From NCBI GenBank assembly GCA_022843385.1, contig JALHNT010000068.1, positions 1 through 35,253 of the forward strand: DNA of 35,253 nucleotides, in the 5' to 3' direction. The DNA comes from Anaerolineae bacterium (GTDB taxonomy: Bacteria; Chloroflexota; Anaerolineae; Aggregatilineales; Phototrophicaceae). The notes under the pieces were generated by a model. The model saw only the letters and a list, made by a program, of their open reading frames with translations. It was not told where the DNA came from and searched no databases. Each line of letters opens with the position of its first letter. Position 1 is the first letter of the stretch. Both the position numbers and the translations under genes were made by a program. This document shows, piece by piece, positions 1 through 8,074 of this stretch.

Positions 1-30
1 GTCCAGTAGATCAATGATTGGAAAGTCCAT
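1..30 (-). CDS. Possible transposase, first 10 codons only (runs off left edge)
   Basis: Reading leftwards from an ATG at 30 gives MDFPIIDLLD to the window edge. This opening resembles the N-terminus I recall for some IS transposases in this kind of bacterium (IS1595-like), but ten residues cannot prove it. A GAGGG lies almost directly before the ATG, closer than usual for a ribosome binding site. If correct, the insertion sequence end should lie within the next 100 bp or so. No inverted repeat can be confirmed because the other end is outside the window. Confidence 0.22.
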   Translation of the reverse strand, partial: MDFPIIDLLD

Positions 31-98
31 GCCCTCAGTTTACTGCATTCCACTACTTTTACCCATGAGCCAATTTCCTATGGAACAAGAATTAGGGG

Positions 99-350
99 TT
101 AAGTGCTCTGCATAACCTGTGCCAGCGCATTACCCTTAGTCAATCCATGACAACGCTTTAGCTCCTCAATTACTGCATCGACGATGCTTAAATCTCGCGA
201 GTCATCGATCCAGCTTCGCGTGATACCGCTTGAGCTGCCAGTTAGTAAAATCGTTAACTTATTTCCGACAAAATGATGATACGATTGAAGTATACGGGGA
301 AACACATGGTCTTTGCTCACCATTGCTAGAAAGGTGTCAGAATGATCCAC
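99..350 (-). CDS. Unrecognised short ORF, doubtful
   Basis: An 83-codon ORF starting at GTG (350), with an in-frame ATG nine codons later. A GGAGGAG lies 12 nt before the GTG, which is a long spacing. The C-terminal part (DLSIVDAVIEELKRCHGLTK) could form helices. There is no recognisable domain. Codon use is AT-richer than in neighbouring genes. The start overlaps the start of the divergent 49-aa ORF by 9 bp, so at most one of the two may be real. It could be debris next to an insertion sequence. Confidence 0.18.
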   Translation of the reverse strand: MDHSDTFLAMVSKDHVFPRILQSYHHFVGNKLTILLTGSSSGITRSWIDDSRDLSIVDAVIEELKRCHGLTKGNALAQVMQST

Positions 351-491
351 CGTTTTCTTCGTCTCCTCCGCACTATCATCGCCTCGTTCAGTTCACCCGA
401 CTGGGAACAGCGCGAAGCCGCCCGCATCGAAGGCTGGCAGACCTTTGCCGATATCGAATTGAATCGTCAGATACCGCAGTCGAACTGGTAG
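342..491 (+). CDS. Small hypothetical protein, 49 aa
   Basis: ATG at 342 is preceded by AAAGGTG at a suitable distance. The reading frame uses GC-rich codons like those of the real genes here. The protein starts with a basic, hydrophobic helix (MIHRFLRLLRTIIASF), followed by a charged segment (DWEQREAARIEGWQTFADIEL), and ends QSNW. It is not recognised. The first half could be an amphipathic or membrane-associated helix. It stands alone between the possible transposase start and a coding remnant, so it may also be the surviving start of a larger decayed gene. Confidence 0.4.
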   Translation: MIHRFLRLLRTIIASFSSPDWEQREAARIEGWQTFADIELNRQIPQSNW

Positions 492-541
492 TACCAATCG
501 TTGAAATAGCATAGTCACTGAAGGGGTATGCTCCGGGTTAA

Positions 542-634
542 CAACCTGGCGCTACCCTTCTGGATTTGTATCGGATGCGTGCTTATGAGGGACAACCTAT
601 TGAGGTTATGGTAGAAGCGAAACGCACTTCTTAA
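542..634 (+). pseudogene. Possible coding remnant (C-terminal fragment)
   Basis: After an in-frame TAA at 539-541, the frame reads about 30 residues of protein-like sequence (ATLLDLYRMRAYEGQPIEVM, then VEAKRTS) to TAA at 632-634. There is no ribosome binding site at its internal ATG (575). The upstream sequence carries stops in this frame. It looks like the tail of a broken gene rather than a functional ORF. I do not recognise the family. Confidence 0.25.
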
Positions 635-641
635 CATCTGA

Positions 642-666
642 GGGCCGAAACTGGGAAGCCCGGCCC
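642..666 (-). terminator. Weak hairpin after the TPR membrane protein gene
   Basis: GGGCCG (642-647) and CGGCCC (661-666) form a 6-bp stem just past the stop codon at 675. The following bases on the minus strand are not T-rich, so intrinsic termination is uncertain. Confidence 0.25.
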
Positions 667-674
667 CTCCTGAT

Positions 675-1754
675 CTAGCCCAGTCGCTGATTGACCAACC
701 GGCGCAGTACATGCCCATTCGGAATTCCACTCATAGCGAGCGTTTGTTTGACCAACGAGCCTTTGCATTTGAACGTCAGATGTTCCAGCGTTTCGCTCCA
801 GCCAGTGACCTTTTTCCAGTCCACTCGCTGCTGCCCCAGTGAGCCCTTCCAGCTCAGTCCGAGCTGATCGAAACTAACATGGCCGAAGTTCAGCATCTCG
901 CCCTTTGCCAGGGCCTCTTCATGGGGTGGCAGCAACCGCATTAGCGTCCGATCCTTGATGGCATGAGCGATATCAAAACAGTTGCGAAAGTCATTGCCAA
1001 AGTGGAACTGTTGCTCACCCTTCGTAATGACGGTCACGCGGTAGTGATAGATCTTGAACAGGGCAAAGATCATCGTGCCAAGACCCGGCAGCGGCAGCAC
1101 ATGATCTTCAAACCGAACTTCGGTGATATGATGCCAACGGGCAGCACGACGCTGCTCACCTTTGTAGAAAGCAATCCCCTCTTCATAGAGTTCAATCCGC
1201 TGGCCAGCGCGGGAGATTAATTGTATCAGTTTGATCAGACTGACTACGACACATACTCCCACCCATGCCACACCGATCACCAGCGCCGCCGTCGGCGAGA
1301 GATTCAGTCTGCTCTGTGCCTGTTCCAGCGCTGGCAGCGCAGCCGCTCCCAGCAGGCCAAATGCGACCAGCGTCATAAACTTGCTCGTCATTTCGGGAGT
1401 GCTGGTCAGCTTCACCTCGCCAAGATCGTCGGTGTTTTCTTCCAGTACTACCTTGATCGGATTATAGGGATGAGTGACAGTATCCCGTTCCAGCGCTACT
1501 GATTCGCCGGCGTTCAGGCGCACCAGAAAATCCAGCGCCTGCTGGTTTTCCGGGTTGATGTTCAGCGCCCGGCGAACACATTCCAGTTGTCGCTTCGTGT
1601 CCAGGGTGGTGCGTGCCAACCACAGCCAGGCGACTTCATTGTGCGGGTCTTGCCGCAGCGACTCGACCAGCATTTTGCGACCTTCATCAATTGCTTCATG
1701 GTCGCGAATAGAGATGACACCTTCACGGAATAAAGATAAAGCATCCGATGCCAT
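675..1754 (-). CDS. TPR and DUF6585-like membrane protein
   Basis: A 359-aa protein. Residues about 4-70 form TPR-like helices (EAIDEGRKMLVESLRQDP, then ALNINPENQQALDFL) of the kind that bind partner proteins. Two membrane helices follow at about 127-147 and 154-180. The C-terminal half is beta-rich (RIELYEEGIAFYKGEQRRAA, then a WHHITEVRFED stretch). It resembles the PH-like DUF6585 domain and is similar to the protein encoded at 9722-11137. The start at 1754 has AGGTG and AGGG just upstream. The histidine kinase gene lies 105 bp upstream on the same strand. Molecular function is unknown; a membrane-bound scaffold or sensor is only a guess. Confidence 0.75.
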   Translation of the reverse strand: MASDALSLFREGVISIRDHEAIDEGRKMLVESLRQDPHNEVAWLWLARTTLDTKRQLECVRRALNINPENQQALDFLVRLNAGESVALERDTVTHPYNPIKVVLEENTDDLGEVKLTSTPEMTSKFMTLVAFGLLGAAALPALEQAQSRLNLSPTAALVIGVAWVGVCVVVSLIKLIQLISRAGQRIELYEEGIAFYKGEQRRAARWHHITEVRFEDHVLPLPGLGTMIFALFKIYHYRVTVITKGEQQFHFGNDFRNCFDIAHAIKDRTLMRLLPPHEEALAKGEMLNFGHVSFDQLGLSWKGSLGQQRVDWKKVTGWSETLEHLTFKCKGSLVKQTLAMSGIPNGHVLRRLVNQRLG

Positions 1755-1791
1755 AGACCCTACACCTCATCACGTCATCAATTCTAAATTA

Positions 1792-1819
1792 ATTGTATGA
1801 CGAGTTGCAGACAAGTAAA
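1792..1819 (-). promoter_or_regulatory. Possible promoter for the TPR membrane protein gene
   Basis: On the minus strand TTTACT (1814-1819) is followed after 16 bp by TACAAT (1792-1797), about 40 bp before the start codon. This is a moderate match to a sigma-70-type promoter. It would uncouple this gene from the histidine kinase gene upstream. Confidence 0.35.
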
Positions 1820-1859
1820 GAGGGTAAATTATGAAAAATTGGTAATTCGGGGAATGGAT

Positions 1860-3116
1860 TCAGGCTTCAACCGGCTGAGGTGTTTCCGCCATAGGCAGGG
1901 TAAAGCTGAAGACGCTGCCGCCATCCGGATTGTCTTCGACCCAGATGCGTCCGCTATGCGCCTCGATGATGAGCTTGCAGAAAGTCAGACCCAATCCGGT
2001 GCCGCGCCGGCTGCTGCGCCTGACCTGAACGAACGGCTCGAACAAACGTTGTTTCTGTTCATCCGCCACGCCCGGTCCCTGATCGATCACTTCGACCCGC
2101 AGTTCCGCATCCACCAGCCGCGCCTGAACGGTGACCTGGCTGTGACTGGGGCTGTACTTGAGGGCATTATCGACCAGGTTTTGTAGCACGCGCTCAATTT
2201 TATCAGCATCAATTTCGACTAAGGGGAGATCAGCACTGATCCGGTTAACCAGGCGGACATCCATCTCGCGCGCCAGCGGGCTGAGTTCTGCCAACACGTT
2301 CTGCACCAGGGTGTTCAACTCACGCGATTCGGTTTCCAGATCATTGCGTCCATTCTGGATGCGCGAAATATCCAGCAGCGAATCGACCCGCGCCAGCACT
2401 TTATGCAGCGCTCGCTGGCTGGCCTCGGCGGTCGAGAGCAGCGCCCGGCCGGCCTCGCCATCAGTCGGTATCAGATCGCGCAGCAGCTTGAGTCCGGTAT
2501 TGACAGCGGTCAGCGGGCTGCGCAAATCATGGACGAACATGTTGGAGAATTCATCGCGGGTCTGGGCCGCATCATGGGCAGCCGTGATATCGCGGAAGAT
2601 GAACAACCAGCCCTGGAAGGCGCCATCGCTGCCACGTTGGGGATGAACGATACGCTCGATGCGGCGCGTCTGATCGCCCTGCTGAAGGCTGTAAGCGTTG
2701 ACAGCGGCGGAGGCCGCCTGGGTGAAGAAGGCCTGTGCCTGAGCCGTCGAGGGAAAGCCCAGGCGCGCGGCGGCCTCGCCCGATCGGTTCAGCCAGGTTG
2801 GCAAATGCTGCTGCAACAAATCCGCTGACCGGACTCCCAGTTGGTCAAGTCGGGCGCTCGCCAGCGTCACCCGCCCATCGGCGCTCACCATGAGCAGCGC
2901 CTCATTCAGCGCATCCTGTATCTGACGCAGTTGGTCGCGAGTTTGGTTGGCTTCGCGTTGGGACGCCGCCAACTCCTGAACCAACAACTGACCCAGCGCC
3001 ATCAGCGTGACCAGCAGGCAAGCTATACCCGGCAGCGGCTGCTGTGGAAAGAGGAGAAGGAATATCCCTGCGGCGACAGGGCTAATGATGAGCGCATCAT
3101 GCCAAAGACGGCGCAT
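1860..3116 (-). CDS. Membrane sensor histidine kinase with PAS-like domain
   Basis: A 418-aa protein. The N-terminus has two closely spaced hydrophobic segments (about 8-25 and 28-46), followed by a helical linker and a PAS-like domain (about 65-180). The HisKA H-box is FVHDLRSPLTAV, with the phospho-accepting His at 196. The ATPase domain shows the N-box NLVDNALK (Asn317), the G1 box DQGPG (345-349) and the G2 box GTGLGL (372-377). It autophosphorylates and should pass phosphate to a response regulator, but none is encoded next to it, so it is an orphan kinase. There is almost no extracytoplasmic loop, so the signal is probably sensed in the membrane or cytoplasm. It is divergent from the Elp3 gene. 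Confidence 0.93.
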   Translation of the reverse strand: MRRLWHDALIISPVAAGIFLLLFPQQPLPGIACLLVTLMALGQLLVQELAASQREANQTRDQLRQIQDALNEALLMVSADGRVTLASARLDQLGVRSADLLQQHLPTWLNRSGEAAARLGFPSTAQAQAFFTQAASAAVNAYSLQQGDQTRRIERIVHPQRGSDGAFQGWLFIFRDITAAHDAAQTRDEFSNMFVHDLRSPLTAVNTGLKLLRDLIPTDGEAGRALLSTAEASQRALHKVLARVDSLLDISRIQNGRNDLETESRELNTLVQNVLAELSPLAREMDVRLVNRISADLPLVEIDADKIERVLQNLVDNALKYSPSHSQVTVQARLVDAELRVEVIDQGPGVADEQKQRLFEPFVQVRRSSRRGTGLGLTFCKLIIEAHSGRIWVEDNPDGGSVFSFTLPMAETPQPVEA

Positions 3117-3290
3117 AAGAACCTGGGGTTGGAAAACTATTACACCTTCTAACTATTGTAGGTCAGATTGAAACAAAAGCGAGTCATTTCTATCAAATTC
3201 ATAAATATTTCGCGCTTGATTTCATGGCTGTCCAACGCGGCGCGGTCGGTGATACAATGCGCTGGATGTCGGTTAGATGAACGAGTGACG

Positions 3291-5117
3291 ATGACGCTGC
3301 GCGAATCGCTTGATCTGCAACACCATCGCGAGCCGCTGCTCCAGATTCTTCGCCGGGTGGTCAGCAGTCCACAGATGACCCGTCCCCAGCTAGAGCAGCT
3401 CTTGCGCGATAATCCCAAAGGCGGCGACGGCATCTATAGCCGCGATGAGTTGATCGCTGCCTATCGCGCCTTTGCCGGTGAGTCGCTGCCGCCCTTCGAA
3501 CAGTCGGTGCTGGAACGGCTGCGGCGCAAGCCGGTGCGCACCAGTTCCGGTGTGACGCCGGTGACGGTGCTGACCAAACCATTCCCCTGTCCCGGCGAGT
3601 GCATCTTCTGTCCCAACGATGTGCGGATGCCCAAGAGCTACCTCTCGGATGAACCAGGGGCGCAGCGCGCCGAGCAGAACAGCTTCGACCCCTATCTGCA
3701 AACCTACACCCGGCTGGTCAGCTATCACAACACCGGCCATCCTACCGACAAGATCGAGGTCATCATCCTGGGTGGAACCTGGTCGTTTTACCCGGAAAGC
3801 TATCAGATCTGGTTCGTCAAACGCATTTTCGACGCGCTGCATGACTTCGGCAAGGGCATCGATCAGCGCGTCCAGGTCGAACAGGCATTGCTGACCACCT
3901 CGCAGCTTCACCCGGAGCGCAACACCATCAGCGCCACCATCGACGGACGACACATCGAGCAGCGCTATAACCTGGTCGTGCAGCAGGTCTACCGCGAGGA
4001 AATGCAGCGTTCGCATCAGGCGGCACAGACCATCGAGCAGGGAAGCCATAACCGTTCACCGGTCGATGAGTATGCCACCTGGGAAGAACTGGACGCGGTG
4101 CATCGGGAAAATGAGAACGCGCTCTGTCGCTGCGTCGGGCTGGTGATCGAAACCCGCCCCGATCACATCAGCGTCGAGGAAGTGCTGCGCGTCCGGCGGC
4201 TGGGTTGCACCAAAGTTCAGATTGGTTTCCAGAGTTTGAATGATTCGGTGCTGCGGCTGAACAAGCGCGGTCACACCGTCGCGGCCACCCGTCGCGCTGT
4301 CCGGCTGCTGCGTCAGGCCGGGTTCAAGATTCACGCCCACTGGATGCCCAACCTTTACGGCTCGACCCCAGACGACGACATCGCCGATTATCAGCAGATG
4401 TTCGCCGACCCAGATTTCCGCCCGGATGAATTGAAGGTCTACCCCTGCTCGCTGATCGAGAGCGCCGAACTGATGCAGCGCTACGAGGATGGCTCGTGGC
4501 GACCATACACCCATGACGAACTGCTGCGCGTGCTGGTTGAATGCTTCCGTTCGACACCCGAATACTGCCGCCTGACCCGCGTCATCCGCGATATTCCCTC
4601 CACCGATATTGTCGTCGGCAATCTGATGACCAACTTCCGCCAACTGGTCGAGGATGAGCTGTCGCGGCAGGGGGAGCGCAGCCCGGACATCCGCGCCCGC
4701 GAAGTGCGCTTCAAGACCGTCGCATCCGATCAGCTTCAGCTCGATGAAGTGTGGTACGAGGGCGGGTGCAGCGATGAGGTCTTCCTGCAATACATCACGC
4801 CGGGTCGTGACATCGCCGGTTTCCTGCGCCTGTCATTGCCCACAGCCGAGGCCATCACGCCCGAACTGGACGGCGCGGCCATGATCCGCGAGGTGCATGT
4901 CTACGGCCAATCGCTGGAGATCGGCGCGGCGGACAATGGACGGGCGCAGCACGCCGGGCTGGGCAAACAACTCATCGAACGCGCTGCTGAGATTGCCCGT
5001 CAGCGTGGCTATGCCCGCCTGGCTGTCATCTCGGCCATCGGCACCCGCGAGTATTACCGCAAGCGCGGCTTCGTGGATGGGGCGCTGTATCAGATACGCA
5101 GTCTGTCAGAAGCCTGA
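3291..5117 (+). CDS. elp3: Elp3-type tRNA uridine(34) modification enzyme (radical SAM + GNAT)
   Basis: A 608-aa protein from the ATG at 3291. The frame is open upstream to 3168 but those residues are not family-like, and a GTG at 3285 is also possible. The radical SAM motif is CPGECIFC (Cys100, Cys104, Cys107), which holds a [4Fe-4S] cluster. The central TIM-barrel-like part includes GLVIETRPDHI and VQIGFQSL. The C-terminal GNAT domain has HAGLGKQLIERAAEIARQRG and ends REYYRKRGF. The family uses acetyl-CoA and SAM to make the carboxymethyl group on wobble uridine 34. In eukaryotes it is the catalytic subunit of Elongator; stand-alone bacterial versions such as that of Dehalococcoides are known. 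No other Elongator subunit is present here. Confidence 0.93.
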   Translation: MTLRESLDLQHHREPLLQILRRVVSSPQMTRPQLEQLLRDNPKGGDGIYSRDELIAAYRAFAGESLPPFEQSVLERLRRKPVRTSSGVTPVTVLTKPFPCPGECIFCPNDVRMPKSYLSDEPGAQRAEQNSFDPYLQTYTRLVSYHNTGHPTDKIEVIILGGTWSFYPESYQIWFVKRIFDALHDFGKGIDQRVQVEQALLTTSQLHPERNTISATIDGRHIEQRYNLVVQQVYREEMQRSHQAAQTIEQGSHNRSPVDEYATWEELDAVHRENENALCRCVGLVIETRPDHISVEEVLRVRRLGCTKVQIGFQSLNDSVLRLNKRGHTVAATRRAVRLLRQAGFKIHAHWMPNLYGSTPDDDIADYQQMFADPDFRPDELKVYPCSLIESAELMQRYEDGSWRPYTHDELLRVLVECFRSTPEYCRLTRVIRDIPSTDIVVGNLMTNFRQLVEDELSRQGERSPDIRAREVRFKTVASDQLQLDEVWYEGGCSDEVFLQYITPGRDIAGFLRLSLPTAEAITPELDGAAMIREVHVYGQSLEIGAADNGRAQHAGLGKQLIERAAEIARQRGYARLAVISAIGTREYYRKRGFVDGALYQIRSLSEA

Positions 5118-5367
5118 TCACTCAATCAGATGCCGGTTTGAAGATCTACGCCGGCTGTATAAATTGGCTGGCCTTGATCAGTAGGGAAGGCTTCTTACGG
5201 TTCCACCGGCATCGCGTCTGGATACACCTACTGGCAATTCCAACAGATGGACTGCTTGACCTACTATGACATAGCCGTCCAAGTGGGAAAAGAAGTACGC
5301 CGTGTGGGTAGAGTGCGTTATCATCAATACTGCTATGTGACGGTACAGCTATCAAGGAGCAGCGTTT

Positions 5368-6204
5368 GTGTTATCATCGCAACCACTAGACATCACACCC
5401 TATACCTGTCGCAAGGTACGTACACCCATCACCATTGATGGCAACATCCATAAATCAGTCTGGGAGCAAGCAACCTGGTCACCCCGCTTTGTCGACATCA
5501 TCGACGGCGCACCCGCCCCTTATGACTCGCGCACCGCTGCCTTATGGGATGATGCGAATCTTTATGTTGCATTCTGGAGTGAAGAACCCAACATCACCGC
5601 CCACCAGACCGAACGCGACTCGCTGGTCTTTCTGGAAAATGATGTCGAGGTTTTCATCGATGGCGGAGACACCTACTATGAATTCGAGATCAATGCCCTC
5701 GGCACCATCTACGAAGTTTTCTTTATCTGGCGCGATGCCTATACGCGCGGTAGTCGTTTTGATGTGCCGGAGTTTGACCTGTTCAGTCGCCAGGCTGTGA
5801 CATTCGGCGGCAACCATGACCGCACCGGTGCAACGTTCTGGCGTGGTACTCATCCACGGGGACTGCGCTGGGCCTTCCTGGATTGGGACTTCCCTGGCCT
5901 CAAGACGGCCGTTCATGTCGATGGGGCAATCAATCAACCCGACATCGTCGACAAGGGCTGGTCGGTAGAACTGGCTTTCCCCTGGAGTGGCATGAAGTGG
6001 CTGGCGGATGGGCGGTCTCTGCCACCCCAAGATGGTGATCTGTGGCGCATCTTTTTTGGACGTTACCAGAAGATGATCCTGAATGGCACTGAAGTCCATC
6101 CGGGTTGGGCCTGGCATACCATCGGCTCATCGGATAATCACCTGCCGGAACGCTTCACGCCCGTTCAATTCTCGGAACAATTTGTCGACCAGGGTCTAGC
6201 TTGA
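5368..6204 (+). CDS. Carbohydrate-binding family 9-like beta-sandwich protein
   Basis: A 278-aa protein starting at GTG 5368, with AAGGAG 8 nt upstream. The sequence matches CBM9-like/DOMON-like domains: an ITIDGNIHKSVWEQA opening, a TAALWDDANLYVAFWSE strand pair, NDVEVFID, YYEFEINALGTIYE and WSVELAFPW. There is no signal peptide or membrane segment, so it is probably cytoplasmic. Related stand-alone proteins are common, but their ligand is usually unknown. The whole length is one domain. It is convergent with the FHA-protein gene, and 250 bp of non-coding sequence precede it. Confidence 0.85.
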   Translation: MLSSQPLDITPYTCRKVRTPITIDGNIHKSVWEQATWSPRFVDIIDGAPAPYDSRTAALWDDANLYVAFWSEEPNITAHQTERDSLVFLENDVEVFIDGGDTYYEFEINALGTIYEVFFIWRDAYTRGSRFDVPEFDLFSRQAVTFGGNHDRTGATFWRGTHPRGLRWAFLDWDFPGLKTAVHVDGAINQPDIVDKGWSVELAFPWSGMKWLADGRSLPPQDGDLWRIFFGRYQKMILNGTEVHPGWAWHTIGSSDNHLPERFTPVQFSEQFVDQGLA

Positions 6205-6308
6205 CGACTATACAGAGGCTTGACAACATAGCCTTGCAAATCAACTAACAGACATGACTCCAGGCAACGACAAGCTGTGGGCAGAATGGCACTAAAGTAA
6301 GAACCAGC

Positions 6309-7430
6309 TCAGGGCTTGTTCTTGATATTTTGAAAGAAGACTTTCAGCACCATTTGACCCAGGCGGATTTCATCGCCGTCACGCACCGGATATGGGCGAT
6401 GCGCCACCAGGCGACTGCCGTTGAGGAATGTACCGTTACTGCTGCCCAGGTCAGATAAGCTGAGCTGTCTGTCCTGCAGGCGCAGCGAGGCATGCCGCCG
6501 GCTCACACCCATGCGATAACCGGCATAAGCAGTCAGGTCAACGTCCGGCAGTGTACCACTGTTTGGGTCACGCCTTCCGAAGAAGATCTCCTGTTTGGGA
6601 TAAACCAGCATCGGTGTGGTGCCGCCTTCAATTTCGATCTTTAGCACCATCTCATCATCAAAAACGGCGGTGCCAGCCTTCTTGATTTCCTTGACCAGAT
6701 CGGCATCCATCGGCTTTTCAGCCTCTTTATCCTTCCCGGGCAAGTCACGTGTGCCGATGGCACCAGCCACTCCACCAATCAGATGAGTGCCACAATTGTC
6801 ACAGATCAGGACGCCTGGTCGATTCCGATGTCCACAGGTCGGACAGATAGTACCGGAAGCACCACCAGCTGCCAGATTGGGATCAGTCCCAAAGCGCTGC
6901 GTGATCTTTTGAGTCCCAGCGGATGCAGGGGGTTTATTCTCACCGGTCGGTTTAGCATTTGGCCCAGACAGAACAGCCGACTTAACCTCGGGTGGCACAG
7001 ATGTGGCATTGCTCGCGGTAGTCGAAGTGACGGGAAGACCAACCCCCTGCACCGGCGTCATATCAATTTTCGGCGGTTGTGGTTTGGCGATGCCCAGACT
7101 TTCGGGAGATGGGATGAGCTTGGTGGTTGGACTATTGACTGGCAGCGGATTTGTAGTGGGACTGACCGGCGGGTTCACCGGCTTGGCAGCATCCAGCAAT
7201 CCAGTATCTTCAGCCGGAATCGATTTCTCGACCGGCAGAGGAGGTACAGCAGGCTTCTGCTCTTCAATGATCTTCTCGATAGCTCTGAGCGCCTCGTCCA
7301 GCTCATTACGCTTCGCTGGCAGAATTTTAGGATCCTCGACGGGCGGTGGGACAGACGCAGGTGCGGCATCCGCCTTGGGAGCCTCCGCCGGGGGTGTCAG
7401 AGGTTTTTCCGGTTTCGGTTGCTCGGTCAT
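6309..7430 (-). CDS. FHA domain protein with zinc ribbon and Pro-rich N-terminus
   Basis: A 373-aa protein from the ATG at 7430; the frame is open to an ATG at 7472, so the start is uncertain, and neither has a clear ribosome binding site. Residues 1-180 are Pro/Ala/Lys-rich and probably disordered. A zinc ribbon follows (about 193-218: CPTCGHRNRPGVLICDNC). The C-terminal FHA domain (about 275-365) has GRRD, SRRHASL and DLGSSNGTFLNG, the conserved phosphothreonine-binding residues. It should bind a Thr-phosphorylated partner in the cytoplasm. No Ser/Thr kinase is encoded in this window. The gene diverges from the DUF1349-like gene. Confidence 0.88.
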   Translation of the reverse strand: MTEQPKPEKPLTPPAEAPKADAAPASVPPPVEDPKILPAKRNELDEALRAIEKIIEEQKPAVPPLPVEKSIPAEDTGLLDAAKPVNPPVSPTTNPLPVNSPTTKLIPSPESLGIAKPQPPKIDMTPVQGVGLPVTSTTASNATSVPPEVKSAVLSGPNAKPTGENKPPASAGTQKITQRFGTDPNLAAGGASGTICPTCGHRNRPGVLICDNCGTHLIGGVAGAIGTRDLPGKDKEAEKPMDADLVKEIKKAGTAVFDDEMVLKIEIEGGTTPMLVYPKQEIFFGRRDPNSGTLPDVDLTAYAGYRMGVSRRHASLRLQDRQLSLSDLGSSNGTFLNGSRLVAHRPYPVRDGDEIRLGQMVLKVFFQNIKNKP

Positions 7431-7519
7431 AATACAGCATTTTCCGCTGAGTTCGGATACAGTAGACACCATTGTACTGTTCTCACGTCAGTAAATGCAA
7501 GTTTATGAAAGGGATCAGA

Positions 7520-8050
7520 ATGGACTGGTTCAATCCACCACCACAATGGCAGCAGCAACCCAACTACATCAGCCTGACCAGCGCCGGGGAGACCGACTTC
7601 TGGCGCAAAACCCATGCCGATTTCATCAAGGATGATGGGCATTTCTACTATGAGACCATCGAGGGTGACTTCACCGCCCACGTGAAAGTCACCGGTCACT
7701 ATAACGCGCTCTACGATCAGGCTGGTCTGATGCTTCGGCTGGACGCCGAAAACTGGATCAAGTGCGGCGTCGAATATGTTGATGGTCAGCAGTACGCCAG
7801 CGCCGTTGTCACCCGTGATTATTCTGACTGGTCGGTTGTGACCATCCCCAATCCTGACACCATCTGGCTGAAAATGAGCCGTCATCAGCACACCGTTGAG
7901 ATCCAGTACAGCCTGGACGGCGCACGCTATGCCATGCTGCGCCAGTCCTATTTTCCGCCAGAACCGCGCGTGATGCTTGGGGTGATGTGCTGCGCGCCGA
8001 AAGGAACTGGCTTCAGCGCGCAGTTTGAGGGATTTCAGATCACGAACTAG
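7520..8050 (+). CDS. DUF1349-like concanavalin-type beta-sandwich protein
   Basis: A 176-aa protein from the ATG at 7520, chosen because AAAGGG lies at 7508-7513; the frame is open to 7472 and an ATG at 7505 is possible. The sequence (MDWFNPPPQWQ, DFWRKTHADFIKDDGHFYY, QAGLMLRLDAENWIKCGVEY, then VMLGVMCCAP near the end) matches the DUF1349 family of lectin-like jelly rolls. These are cytoplasmic proteins of unknown biochemical function, sometimes linked to sugar metabolism. There is no signal peptide. The stop codon is only 24 bp from the stop of the convergent ilvC. Confidence 0.85.
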   Translation: MDWFNPPPQWQQQPNYISLTSAGETDFWRKTHADFIKDDGHFYYETIEGDFTAHVKVTGHYNALYDQAGLMLRLDAENWIKCGVEYVDGQQYASAVVTRDYSDWSVVTIPNPDTIWLKMSRHQHTVEIQYSLDGARYAMLRQSYFPPEPRVMLGVMCCAPKGTGFSAQFEGFQITN

Positions 8051-8074
8051 GCGGTGCCCTGTTGGAAAAACGAG

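Noticed and set aside
230..514. A 94-codon plus-strand ORF
   Set aside because: It overlaps the 49-aa ORF at 342-491 in another frame, has no ribosome binding site and reads as low-quality sequence.
3216..3258. TTGATT and TACAAT upstream of elp3 as a promoter
   Set aside because: The spacer is 31 bp, far too long for a normal sigma-70 promoter.
3390..4790. Two minus-strand ORFs of 219 and 244 codons
   Set aside because: Both lie opposite the elp3 gene and show no protein family features.
6205..6308. AGGCT/AGCCT hairpin after the CBM9-like gene
   Set aside because: Only 5 bp of stem and no T-run; not convincing as a terminator.
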